Shown in pieces: positions 13,314-21,238 of a stretch of DNA of 23,070 nucleotides. The notes under the pieces are model-generated. The model was given only the letters and a program-made list of their open reading frames with translations, did no database searches and was not told where the DNA came from. The position numbers and the translations under genes were made by a program. Every line of letters starts with the position of its first letter. Position 1 is the first letter of the stretch. Source of the stretch: a virus; IMG/VR virus record IMGVR_UViG_3300043427_003626, positions 1 to 23,070 of that record; one strand, 5' to 3'.

Positions 13314-13799
13314 GTGGAGCTCGACAATTACAACAAGAGTCGCTGCCGCTGGCATCTTGGCGTGAACACAGGCGCCAATATCCCGGCGGGTGATGTCGCC
13401 CGTTTGGAAGAGGCGATGGCGCGGATCCCGGATTCCTATTTCTACGACCGCGTCACTGAGCACCTGGATCGCTGTGATAAGGCGTATGCCGTCTCACAGG
13501 TCTTCCGGGTCGCGGATCAACCGCAGCCCAGCCGGATTGAGCGGATCACCGGTGATACCGACCGCGCGATCTTTCAGTCCGATCCGCTTAAGGCGGCCAA
13601 GGACTACCGAGAGGTCTACCTGCGGGAGGTGGATCTACTCGCCGAAACGCTCTACGTCGCGAACTACCGCCGAGAGGAAGTTCGTCGTTACGCATACGAG
13701 CGTGCCGGCGCTGAGTTCATCATGGCCATCCCGGGGCCAGCAGACACAGCCGTGGGAACCCGCGTCCTGCAGGCGACAGGTTCCATGAATTGGAGGTAA
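13314..13799 (+). CDS. Connector-like hypothetical protein
   Basis: The 161-residue product is mostly helical and charged (ARLEEAMARIPDSYFYDRVT, EHLDRCDKAYAVSQVF, DPLKAAKDYREVYLREVDLL). The start is GTG 13314, the furthest suitable start after the TAGAAT motif; no clear Shine-Dalgarno sequence precedes it. The pattern and position after head genes would fit a head-tail connector or neck protein, but I do not recognise a family and this is only a suggestion. It ends 2 nt before the next gene, whose ribosome site lies inside this gene's last codons, so the two are coupled. Confidence 0.6.
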   Translation: MELDNYNKSRCRWHLGVNTGANIPAGDVARLEEAMARIPDSYFYDRVTEHLDRCDKAYAVSQVFRVADQPQPSRIERITGDTDRAIFQSDPLKAAKDYREVYLREVDLLAETLYVANYRREEVRRYAYERAGAEFIMAIPGPADTAVGTRVLQATGSMNWR

Positions 13800-13801
13800 G
13801 G

Positions 13802-15190
13802 ATGAGTTGGGTCAATGTGCCTGGTAAGGGACGGCGGTGGCGCAACGCGGACGGGTCATACAGCCTGGCATCTCCCAGCGGTCTAGCTCGAAGCCCTGTC
13901 TGGGGGCAGCTTGGCCAGGTCATTAGCGGAGCGAGCGCTCAGGGCTCCCGCTGGCTGCAGCAGCAGATGTCCCGTCCATTGCCGACATACGGTGACACGA
14001 CCCGACGATTTTTCGGTGTCGACCTCGGACAACAAGCCAGTCCCTATGACGCGTGGTTGAATGCGCCTGTTCGCAGCGGAGGTGGCCAGCGCCCTAGGCC
14101 TTCGACTGCTTCGACCCTGTCTCCCGCCCCTGGCGCGCCGGGCTCTGGCGGTCGCACGTACGTATCTCCTTTTGCCGGCAGCAGAGACGCAGCAATCAAT
14201 CGGGCACGCCAGATCTCCCCGACCGCGCCCATGGCGGTGGCTCAGCCCTCGGTTAATACGACTCCTCCTGGCCAGGGTGCACCTCCGGTGCTAACGACCT
14301 CCGCTGCTGACAACCGCCGCGCCGAGGTAAACCGGATGATCACCCAGGGCGGCGGGCGGCCCTTGCCTCCCCCGGTCGAGCTGAAACCCTATTGGGCACA
14401 GAACCCGGAGATCAAGCGCGCCGCCGAGGAAGGCCCCCGTGCTACCGATGTCGGCTACTCGGATCGCGCCGATATCCAGGAATGGATGAACGCCATGAAC
14501 AAGACCGAAAGCGGTCGTGCCATGGTGAATCGCTTCCTTGAGCAGCAGCGAAAGCGTGGCCTGATCCAGGAGGACACGACCGCCGGTTACAGCCCGATGT
14601 TCACGCAGCAGCAGCTGGCGGAAGTCGATGCCGCGCAGTCCGCTGCCTTCAGCCAGGGCCGCGACAGGATTCTCGGCATGCAGGGGCAACTGGCTGAGCC
14701 TCCGCAGATCAACGCTCAATACGGCCCCGGATTCGAGAAGGGCGACCCAGTGAACTGGGACGCTGCCATGAACGCAACGCTGCCGCTGCCTGGTGGCCCG
14801 AATGCGCAGCGCCGCGAAGAGCTGAACCGCGTCCTCGAGATGCCGGGCTCCATGGTTGAGGCGCCCCCGTCAGCAGACCCGCGCTGGGCTGCCGGCTACC
14901 AGCAGGGGCCGGAGGTGAACTGGAATGCTGCCGCGAACTCGACACTGAATGTGCCCGGGATGCCTGGCAATGTGAATCAGCCCATGACCACCGCTGCCGG
15001 CTATGGCGCCAATCCCGGCGTGGACTGGAACGCAGCCATGAATGCCGAGGTCGACACGCCTGCAGTGCGAGGCGACATGCTCACCATGGGCGAGCCTTAC
15101 AACGACCCCGACGAGCAGCGCCGCATGGCAGCCGGTTTCCTGGGTAATCAGGTTGCAGGCCTGAAACGCTTCTGGAGAGGTGCACAGTGA
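13802..15190 (+). CDS. Pro/Gln-rich structural protein with three WNAAMNA repeats
   Basis: The 462-residue product has a basic N-terminus (MSWVNVPGKGRRWRNADGSY) and a long Pro/Ser/Gly-rich region (about 90-180). A helical acidic part follows (about 180-300), then a C-terminal region with three copies of a G(Y/F)..G..(V)(N/D)W(N/D)AA(M/A)N(A/S) motif, ending GNQVAGLKRFWRGAQ. The composition suggests an extended, flexible virion component. The family is unknown. ATG 13802 is chosen because GGAGG (13792-13796) lies 5 nt upstream; an in-frame TTG at 13790 would remove that spacing. The stop overlaps the next start as TGATG. Confidence 0.68.
   Translation: MSWVNVPGKGRRWRNADGSYSLASPSGLARSPVWGQLGQVISGASAQGSRWLQQQMSRPLPTYGDTTRRFFGVDLGQQASPYDAWLNAPVRSGGGQRPRPSTASTLSPAPGAPGSGGRTYVSPFAGSRDAAINRARQISPTAPMAVAQPSVNTTPPGQGAPPVLTTSAADNRRAEVNRMITQGGGRPLPPPVELKPYWAQNPEIKRAAEEGPRATDVGYSDRADIQEWMNAMNKTESGRAMVNRFLEQQRKRGLIQEDTTAGYSPMFTQQQLAEVDAAQSAAFSQGRDRILGMQGQLAEPPQINAQYGPGFEKGDPVNWDAAMNATLPLPGGPNAQRREELNRVLEMPGSMVEAPPSADPRWAAGYQQGPEVNWNAAANSTLNVPGMPGNVNQPMTTAAGYGANPGVDWNAAMNAEVDTPAVRGDMLTMGEPYNDPDEQRRMAAGFLGNQVAGLKRFWRGAQ
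14720..15065 (+). repeat. Three degenerate WNAAMNA motif repeats (protein level)
   Basis: The peptides PVNWDAAMNATLPLPGG, EVNWNAAANSTLNVPGM and GVDWNAAMNAEVDTPAV are encoded near 14750, 14912 and 15019, each preceded by a Gly/Tyr/Phe turn (YGPGFEKG, WAAGYQQG, AAGYGANP). Spacing is uneven (about 54 and 36 residues), so they are motif repeats rather than an exact tandem array. Confidence 0.75.
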
Positions 15191-15720
15191 TGAAAAGGCC
15201 TCAGGTCACCGATGGCATGATCCTTGACGCCAAGCGGTACAAGGAGATCGGCGAGATGTTCGGTGGAAGTATTGGCCTCGTGCCAAACAATCCCGACGTA
15301 TTCACCTCCCAAGGGGGTGGCGTTACGCCGTATCCCGAGTACGCGTCTCCTTTCGGCAGAGTCAATGTTCTGACGACGGGACAGAAAACGAATGTGTACA
15401 AGGATGGGTTCCTGCCCAACCAAGACGTGGCGCCAATCGCCGGCCGGCTCACATCCGGTTTCGCCAGTGCAATGGCGCCGCAGGTCAGGGGTTCCGACGT
15501 TCCTGGCGCCACAGCAGACGCGGCGTTCCAGCCCGGCAGCCGACTGATGCCGGCGTCGGACCCGTTTGGGCGAATCGATGCAGCAATGCAGCAGAACGTG
15601 CCGCCGCCTCAGAACGTGCAGCCGATGGCCGTGTCGCCGGAAGCGCGTGGCATGTCGACATCCGTGGCCAGCCCCGGCGCTGGCCCGCAGCGCAATGTCC
15701 CACCTCCGCAGAAGGCTTAA
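15190..15720 (+). CDS. Hypothetical structural protein with NVPPPQ tail
   Basis: The 176-residue product has a folded-looking N-terminal 90 residues (RPQVTDGMILDAKRYKEIGE, then MFGGSIGLVPNNPDVF) and a disordered Pro/Ala/Gln-rich C-terminus with two NVPPPQ words (near residues 136 and 169). ATG 15190 forms a TGATG junction with the preceding stop, and GAGAGG lies about 9 nt upstream; GTG 15187 is an alternative. The family is unknown. Coupling to the previous Pro-rich gene suggests the two products act together in the virion. Confidence 0.6.
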   Translation: MKRPQVTDGMILDAKRYKEIGEMFGGSIGLVPNNPDVFTSQGGGVTPYPEYASPFGRVNVLTTGQKTNVYKDGFLPNQDVAPIAGRLTSGFASAMAPQVRGSDVPGATADAAFQPGSRLMPASDPFGRIDAAMQQNVPPPQNVQPMAVSPEARGMSTSVASPGAGPQRNVPPPQKA

Positions 15721-15730
15721 TCGTCGCGGT

Positions 15731-15736
15731 TAGGAT
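15731..15736 (+). promoter_or_regulatory. TAGGAT, variant -10-like motif before the gene at 15763
   Basis: GTTAGGATAG lies in the 42-nt gap, 26 nt before the TTG start at 15763, at the spacing seen for other copies. It differs from TAGAAT at one base. Confidence 0.35.
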
Positions 15737-15762
15737 AGTTCCACGCAATCGAGAGCAGGATC

Positions 15763-16302
15763 TTGGCTAGTAGCGCCACCAATAAGCAGCCGTTGCTGGT
15801 TGATCGGCCGCTGCATGAATTCCAGATCGTCGGTGGTGTCGCAGCTCTCAGTAGCGCCACCAATTACACGAGCATCATCCCCTCGGGCCTGTCTCTGCTG
15901 GTGGACTGCTTCGGGAACGAGGGCGCTGTCATTGACAGCCTGTCGATCCTGATCACGGAAGCCTCGACCACCCAGAGCTCGGTGCTGCTGTTCGTGAGCA
16001 GCGCCTCTAATTCCGGCAGTATCACGACGACAAACACGGCCTACATCTGCGGCGCGGCCATCCCCGGCGGCAACACCGCTGGTCAGCGCGTCAACATCTC
16101 CCTGCCGCCACTGTCAGTGCCCGTGCCGTCTCTAGCGAGCCCGGCTGCAACCATGGCGACCTATCCGTCCGAAACGGACAAGAAGAACACCGGCCTCTAC
16201 GTGCCGGCTGATCGCGCCCTCTACGTCGGCGTGACTGCTGCATTGAGCGCACCGAGCGCCGCAACCCGGGTGATTGTCGCCGCCCAGGGCGGATACTTCT
16301 GA
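15763..16302 (+). CDS. Small beta-rich virion protein
   Basis: The 179-residue product is rich in Ser, Thr, Ala and Val with alternating strands (VDRPLHEFQIVGGVAALSSA, VIDSLSILITEASTTQSSVL). It ends RVIVAAQGGYF, a pattern common to phage decoration or fibre-associated proteins. No family is recognised. The start is TTG 15763, supported by AGGA about 5 nt upstream (15757-15760) and the motif TAGGAT before it. Its TGA overlaps the next ATG (TGATG), so it is co-translated with the Cys-rich protein downstream. Confidence 0.6.
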   Translation: MASSATNKQPLLVDRPLHEFQIVGGVAALSSATNYTSIIPSGLSLLVDCFGNEGAVIDSLSILITEASTTQSSVLLFVSSASNSGSITTTNTAYICGAAIPGGNTAGQRVNISLPPLSVPVPSLASPAATMATYPSETDKKNTGLYVPADRALYVGVTAALSAPSAATRVIVAAQGGYF

Positions 16303-17705
16303 TGAAGCGCGGCCTGGGGAGCAGGCCTGACGCACCGGATCGGATGATTCCGATCTCGAGGCCCCTGCCCAAGCGCGCTGCTGGTGTCTACCCGCGTAAG
16401 GGGACCGGCGCTGGCGAGTACGGCAGCACGGCGTATCCAACTGTCATCGAGTCATACAACCGCGACAGCGACTACAAGCGTTGGCGCCTTGGACAGGAGT
16501 ATTACTTCGGGACGGGTCGGAGTTGGGCTGATTTCAGCATTCATACCCTGGCGCGGTTCGTCACGGGGGCAGTCGACGGCACATCCAAGGAGATTGTCTC
16601 GCTGTTCCCGAGCGCAACATCTCCGGAGCGGGCCTGGTATGCGGGCGTGCGGACGCGTGGATCGATCATCCTGCCGCAACCCTTGCGCGAGGAGGACATC
16701 ACGCTGAACACGTCGGATCCGGACGTGGCGAATCACACGCTGACCTGGCGCGTCAGCGGCATCCTCACGCCCGGGCAGGTTGCGGTCTTCGGGATTTTCG
16801 TGGGCGACCAGTTCGAGGACTCGGCCATCGGCCCCCAGTATCCGACTGATCTCGTGCAGCGCGATGTCGGCAGCGTCGCATTGACACTGGTTGCGGCCAA
16901 CCCCGGCACGATGACGCTGGTGTTCGATCTCTCGCGTCCCCATGGGCGCATCGAGCGCAACGGGCGCGTCTACTGGGACAAGCTGCCGTACAACCCGATG
17001 GAGCCAGTGACCTGGCGCCCAGGCCGGTACCTGTGCAGCAGCTTTAAGTTCTTCTGCTGCTGTCCAGATCACTTGGGCGGCGCAGTGGCCAACCTCGAGA
17101 TCCCCAGCGCCGGCCAAAGGCGCGATCTCTTCCCGATGCCAAGCGCCGCTCGCAGCGCCCAATCCCCATGGGAGCAGCAAGGCGCCGGCTACTACAGGCA
17201 ATGGCGAACGCTCCCAAGGCGGCGAGATCAACGACGTGATTGCAAGCACATCCACGCGCTGCGCTGGCGATGCGGTGTCCCCTGGCTGGAGCCCAGTGAC
17301 TACCCGACAGGGGATTCGCGCGACTTCCTGGAGTTCGCTGCACAGGCCGAGCGACGCCTGTACAGCGAGGAGATCATGGAATACTTCCGCCTGCGGCGCC
17401 TCAGCTGGGATCGGTACATCCTGACGGTGGCGGACACGGTGGGACTCATCCTGTTCCCCGATGGCGATCCACGCGACTCAATCCGGCCAGACCCAAGGCC
17501 AATGCTCTGGAATGATCGCGATCAGCCACTGGTCGAGTGGTGCCGACAGAACGACTGGTGGCTGGAGCGCGGCACGCAGACGCTCAGGGTCTTCAATCAG
17601 GGGATCAACGCTTTCGAGACGGCAGTGACGATTGCAGGCAATAGCTTTCCGGTCCTGCAAGTGGTTGACCCTGATGCTCCGGGCGCCCCGGTGATCATTC
17701 GTTGA
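16302..17705 (+). CDS. Structural protein with a Cys/His cluster
   Basis: The 467-residue product has a basic N-terminus (residues 1-40), a beta-rich middle with LTWRVSGILTPGQVAVFGIF and VGSVALTLVAANPGTMTLVF, and an unusual Cys/His patch. The patch comprises C245, C252-C253-C254, H257, then C314, H316, H318 and C324 (FFCCCPDH and CKHIHALRWRC). Trp and Tyr are frequent in the last third (WCRQNDWWLERG). The Cys/His set could bind zinc or another metal, or form disulfides, but no known domain is recognised. It starts at a TGATG overlap. The next gene is the S74 tail fibre, so a tail or baseplate role is plausible but unproven. Confidence 0.65.
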   Translation: MKRGLGSRPDAPDRMIPISRPLPKRAAGVYPRKGTGAGEYGSTAYPTVIESYNRDSDYKRWRLGQEYYFGTGRSWADFSIHTLARFVTGAVDGTSKEIVSLFPSATSPERAWYAGVRTRGSIILPQPLREEDITLNTSDPDVANHTLTWRVSGILTPGQVAVFGIFVGDQFEDSAIGPQYPTDLVQRDVGSVALTLVAANPGTMTLVFDLSRPHGRIERNGRVYWDKLPYNPMEPVTWRPGRYLCSSFKFFCCCPDHLGGAVANLEIPSAGQRRDLFPMPSAARSAQSPWEQQGAGYYRQWRTLPRRRDQRRDCKHIHALRWRCGVPWLEPSDYPTGDSRDFLEFAAQAERRLYSEEIMEYFRLRRLSWDRYILTVADTVGLILFPDGDPRDSIRPDPRPMLWNDRDQPLVEWCRQNDWWLERGTQTLRVFNQGINAFETAVTIAGNSFPVLQVVDPDAPGAPVIIR

Positions 17706-17710
17706 GATCT

Positions 17711-17716
17711 TAGAAT
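17711..17716 (+). promoter_or_regulatory. TAGAAT -10-like motif before the tail fibre gene
   Basis: CTTAGAATC lies 5 nt after the preceding stop and 20 nt before ATG 17737. A transcript beginning 6-7 nt downstream would have a leader of about 15 nt and only a poor GCGGCGGCG stretch before ATG. Confidence 0.45.
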
Positions 17717-17736
17717 CGCCATAAATAGCGGCGGCG

Positions 17737-20700
17737 ATGAGCAGCAATAAGGACCCTCGGAGGTTGCCGGTCTACGTCGATCGGATCAATAATCGGTTGC
17801 TTGCTGATCCGCAGAATGGCGGCCCGTGGTTCGTCGTCAGCGTCAGCGGTGGCGGATCTGTCCCTGCGGGATCCCTGACTGATCCCGGCATCCTGCAGCT
17901 GGAAGACAGCACCAACAGCACAAGCACGTCAAAGGCCGCGACCCCGAATTCAGTGCGGCAGGCCTTCTCATTGGCTGACACCGCAAACAGCGTAGCTCAG
18001 GGCGCTTCTGCCAATGCGACCACGGCGCTGAATAATTCGCAGGCGGCTGTTTCCACGGCCAACTCAGTCAGCGGAACTGCGAACACAGCGCTGTCAACGG
18101 CAAATGCAGCCGTAGCTACTGCCAACGCAGCGACCGCTACTGCCAATAGCGCCGCCAGTGCCGTCAGCGGCAAGCTCGACCTGACCGGCGGGACCATCAC
18201 CGGGGATGTAATCTTCAGCAATACAGGCAGAATTGGCTTTGAAGGGTCAACAGATGACGTCTTCGAGACGTATCTGGCCGTTGTCAATCCGACTGCTGAT
18301 CGCACGATCACACTGCCAAACGCAACAGGCACGGTTGCCTTACTGGAAACGGCCAATACGTGGTCAAGTGCGCAGGTCTTTCAAGGGACAATCAGCTTTC
18401 CAAGCGCCTCTTGCTCGAATCAGCTGTATATCGACCACAGCGGTTCAATTGCTTTTGAAGGCTCGTCCGCGGACGACTTTGAAACATTTCTGTATGCAAC
18501 GAATCCCACGGCGGATCGTTCGATCTATCTGCCAAATGCGTCGGGCACGATTGCGCTGTCGGAGGGACTGGCGACCGTTGCGACGACGGGCGCGTATGGC
18601 GACCTCTCTGGCAGGCCAACGCTAGGCACATCTGCGGCGCTGAACGTCGCCGCTGCCGGTAATGCCGCCGCAGGGGAAGTTGTCAAAGGGAACGACACCC
18701 GCTTGACAACCAACATTTCATACACGGCGAGCACGCGCGCCCTGGCCAGCAGCACGGGGACGGGCGCAACGTTGCCGCTCGTGGCCGATGCAGCAGCGGG
18801 ATTGGCGCCGGCCTCCGGGGGCGGAACGTCTAACTACTTGCGGGCGGACGGGAGCTGGGCAGTCCCTCCAGGTGCCGCCTTGACCGATGGCGACCGAGGG
18901 GATATCACGGTCAGCGGCGGCGGCACGACGTGGACCATTGATAACGGCGTAGTCAGCTATGCCAAGATGCAAGCTGTCTCCACAGGTAACCGCCTGCTGG
19001 GCAAGGCGGGCGCAACACCGGGACCAGTCGAAGAGATCGCTTGCAGTCAGGCGGGGCGCGACTTGATCGCCGCATCTGATCCCGCGTCTCAGCGAACGGT
19101 ATTAGGACTCGGCGCCCTGGCCCAGCAGGACACGCTGGGATCAATCAGTAGCACTGGCACGATTGGCGTGACGGCATCACGTCCGCTGATTACAACCACA
19201 GGCGGCGCCATTACGACTGGTACGTTCGGTAGCTCGGCAACCACTTTCTGCGAGGGGAATGACTCGCGCCTCAGTGATACCCGACTGACGCCAAACGCGC
19301 TGACCCTGGCGAGCAATGGAACCGGCTCGGCGCCAGGATCGACATTCAATGGCAGCGCCGCGAGAACGATCTCCTACAACAGCGTTGGTGCAGCGGCTGA
19401 AACGCACACGCATGGCAACATCTCCAGCGGTGGCGCCATCGGCGCAACCTCCGGGTTGCCAGTCATCACTGGAACGAACGGCATCCTGCAGACCGGTACG
19501 TTTGGCTCCACGATTGGCACGTTTTGCCAGGGAAATGACGCCAGGCTGAGTGATACGCGGAACACATCGAACGCACTGACGTTCGATGGCTCGGGTACCG
19601 GCGCTGCAGCGGGCAGCACCTTCAATGGCAGCGCGGCACGAACGATCTCGTTCAACACAATCGGCGCTGCCGCCTCTGGTCACACCCACGGGCAGATCAC
19701 CAATGCCGGCGCGATCGGGACAACCTCGGGACTGCCAATTATCACCGGCGCGGGCGGCGTACTGCAGGCAGGCTCGTTTGGAACTGGTGCAACTGATTTC
19801 TGCGCCGGCAATGATTCCCGCCTGAGCAATGCGAGGACGACAGTCAACGCTCTAACCTTCAGCAATACCGGCAGCGGCGACGCCTCCGGGACGACGTTCA
19901 ATGGATCGTCATCGAGGACGCTTTCGTATAACAGCATTGGCGCGGCGCCCCTCGCTTCGCCGTCCTTCACAGGGAATGTCGGCATCGGCGCCACGCTGGA
20001 AACCGGATCGCAGATCTCCACTGGATCGGCGCAGGTCCGCGTGGGCGGCCTGCGGACCGGAACCGGCGAGTCGTTGGTTGATTTCTACCATGCGGCGGGG
20101 CAGATCGGGGCGCGCATCGTCCGCTATGGCGGCACGGATAGCAATTTCGAGTTCCAGAACAACGGCACTGGCTCGGTGGCGTTCACACTGGCTGGCACGC
20201 CTCGCCTGGTGCTGGAGAGTGAGCGGCTAGGCTTCATGACCGGAGGCGGCACCTCCGCAGGCATCCGTGCCTACTGGGCAGGCCTGATCCGTGGCGCAGC
20301 GAGCTCGATCTATCACTACGTCGATGGCCAAGTTGAGAACACGGTGACCGGCCAGGCCAACGTGTTCCGGTCAGCAGTTACAACCGCAAACTCGGCTGGT
20401 GCGTTCACCCTGCCGACACTGCGCCATTTCGACGCGCTGGGATCCGTTGCCAGGGGTACCAATACGACGATCACCACGCAAGTCGGCTTCCGGGCAAGTG
20501 GTGACCTGACATCGGCGGGCACGAACTACGGCTTCTTGAGCAGTATCGGCAGTGGGACAGGTCGCTTCAACTTTTATGCCGATGGAGACGCGGCTAACTA
20601 TTTTGCGGGCACGATTGCATCCCTGGGCAGCTATACAGCGACGACTGCAGCCGCAGTCAACATGACCATCGACTCCGCCGGGGACATCCGGCGGAGCACA

Positions 20701-21141
20701 TCCAGCATCCGCTACAAAAAGGATGTTGAAGACCTGGGGTCGCAGTATGCCGACAACGTAGTCTTCGGGGCTCGACCGGTCTGGTATCGCAGCACTTGCG
20801 AGGCGGACAATCCCGCATGGGGCTTTTACGGCCTAATCGCGGAAGAATTGGCGGACATCGACCCACGCCTCGTTCACTGGGGACGCCCCAGCAAGCGAAT
20901 CCTGTTGCAGGAAAAGTCTGAGGCCATCCTCGATGACGATGGCAACGTGCTCGAGCCGGCATGCGAGGAGCAATGGGTTGACGCTGAAGACACCGATGCT
21001 CCGCTGCGGCCAGAGGGAGTTGCGTACGATCGCCTGACGGTCATGCTTATTGACGTTGTTCAGCGCCAGCAGGCGGCAATCGAAGCATTGCAGCTCTCGG
21101 TGCAAGCCATGGGAGCGGGAGTCTCGGGGGCGGGCAACTGA
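17737..21141 (+). CDS. Long tail fibre with HxH repeats and C-terminal S74 self-cleaving chaperone
   Basis: The 1134-residue product is a fibre. The N-terminus (MSSNKDPRRLPVYVDRINNR) and a collar-like segment (LTDPGILQLEDSTNSTSTSK) precede an Ala/Asn/Thr heptad-like stretch (about 85-150), likely a trimeric coiled coil. Two 72-residue repeats (FEGS.DD.FET, NPTADR) and then 92-residue repeats follow. The latter carry HTH motifs (H557/H559, H649/H651), like the HxH iron-binding sites in T4 gp37-type tips. The end (about 985-1134) is a peptidase S74 intramolecular chaperone: SSIRYKKDVEDL with the likely nucleophile Ser990 (or Ser989) and nearby Lys, then YGLIAEEL and LTVMLIDVVQRQQAAIEALQ. S74 domains fold the trimer and then cut themselves off. 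It is probably the host-recognition fibre. Confidence 0.88.
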   Translation: MSSNKDPRRLPVYVDRINNRLLADPQNGGPWFVVSVSGGGSVPAGSLTDPGILQLEDSTNSTSTSKAATPNSVRQAFSLADTANSVAQGASANATTALNNSQAAVSTANSVSGTANTALSTANAAVATANAATATANSAASAVSGKLDLTGGTITGDVIFSNTGRIGFEGSTDDVFETYLAVVNPTADRTITLPNATGTVALLETANTWSSAQVFQGTISFPSASCSNQLYIDHSGSIAFEGSSADDFETFLYATNPTADRSIYLPNASGTIALSEGLATVATTGAYGDLSGRPTLGTSAALNVAAAGNAAAGEVVKGNDTRLTTNISYTASTRALASSTGTGATLPLVADAAAGLAPASGGGTSNYLRADGSWAVPPGAALTDGDRGDITVSGGGTTWTIDNGVVSYAKMQAVSTGNRLLGKAGATPGPVEEIACSQAGRDLIAASDPASQRTVLGLGALAQQDTLGSISSTGTIGVTASRPLITTTGGAITTGTFGSSATTFCEGNDSRLSDTRLTPNALTLASNGTGSAPGSTFNGSAARTISYNSVGAAAETHTHGNISSGGAIGATSGLPVITGTNGILQTGTFGSTIGTFCQGNDARLSDTRNTSNALTFDGSGTGAAAGSTFNGSAARTISFNTIGAAASGHTHGQITNAGAIGTTSGLPIITGAGGVLQAGSFGTGATDFCAGNDSRLSNARTTVNALTFSNTGSGDASGTTFNGSSSRTLSYNSIGAAPLASPSFTGNVGIGATLETGSQISTGSAQVRVGGLRTGTGESLVDFYHAAGQIGARIVRYGGTDSNFEFQNNGTGSVAFTLAGTPRLVLESERLGFMTGGGTSAGIRAYWAGLIRGAASSIYHYVDGQVENTVTGQANVFRSAVTTANSAGAFTLPTLRHFDALGSVARGTNTTITTQVGFRASGDLTSAGTNYGFLSSIGSGTGRFNFYADGDAANYFAGTIASLGSYTATTAAAVNMTIDSAGDIRRSTSSIRYKKDVEDLGSQYADNVVFGARPVWYRSTCEADNPAWGFYGLIAEELADIDPRLVHWGRPSKRILLQEKSEAILDDDGNVLEPACEEQWVDAEDTDAPLRPEGVAYDRLTVMLIDVVQRQQAAIEALQLSVQAMGAGVSGAGN
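18241..18560 (+). repeat. Two 216-nt protein repeats in the tail fibre
   Basis: FEGSTDDVFETYL...NPTADRTITLPNATGT and FEGSSADDFETFL...NPTADRSIYLPNASGT start 216 nt apart (18241 and 18457), 72 residues in register. Confidence 0.8.
19255..19956 (+). repeat. Tandem 276-nt repeats in the tail fibre (about 2.5 units)
   Basis: The word GND(S/A)RLS(D/N) begins at 19255, 19531 and 19807, giving exactly 276 nt (92 residues) twice. Each unit continues NALT, STFNGSAARTIS, GAA and an HTHG triplet; the third stops after NSIGAAP. A related GNDTRL occurs at 18688. Confidence 0.85.
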
Positions 21142-21190
21142 ATACCAGCGCAAACGTTTGACACGTGCAACCTCGGAGGTGAGCCGAATC

Positions 21191-21232
21191 ATGCCGAGGC
21201 AGGCCGATAGAATGAAGCCACGAATCAGGTAG
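21191..21232 (+). CDS. Possible 13-codon leader peptide before the gene at 21239
   Basis: ATG 21191 is preceded at 8 nt by GGAGGTGA (21175-21182), the best ribosome site in this part of the window. The frame reads MPRQADRMKPRIR and stops at TAG 21230-21232, 6 nt before the next gene's ATG. A basic leader translated here could couple or regulate the next gene. It may equally be chance or a remnant. Confidence 0.3.
   Translation: MPRQADRMKPRIR
21208..21213 (+). promoter_or_regulatory. TAGAAT -10-like motif before the gene at 21239
   Basis: GATAGAATGA lies 25 nt before ATG 21239 and within the putative leader frame. A transcript starting from it would exclude the leader's ribosome site. Confidence 0.4.
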
Positions 21233-21238
21233 CAGTAC

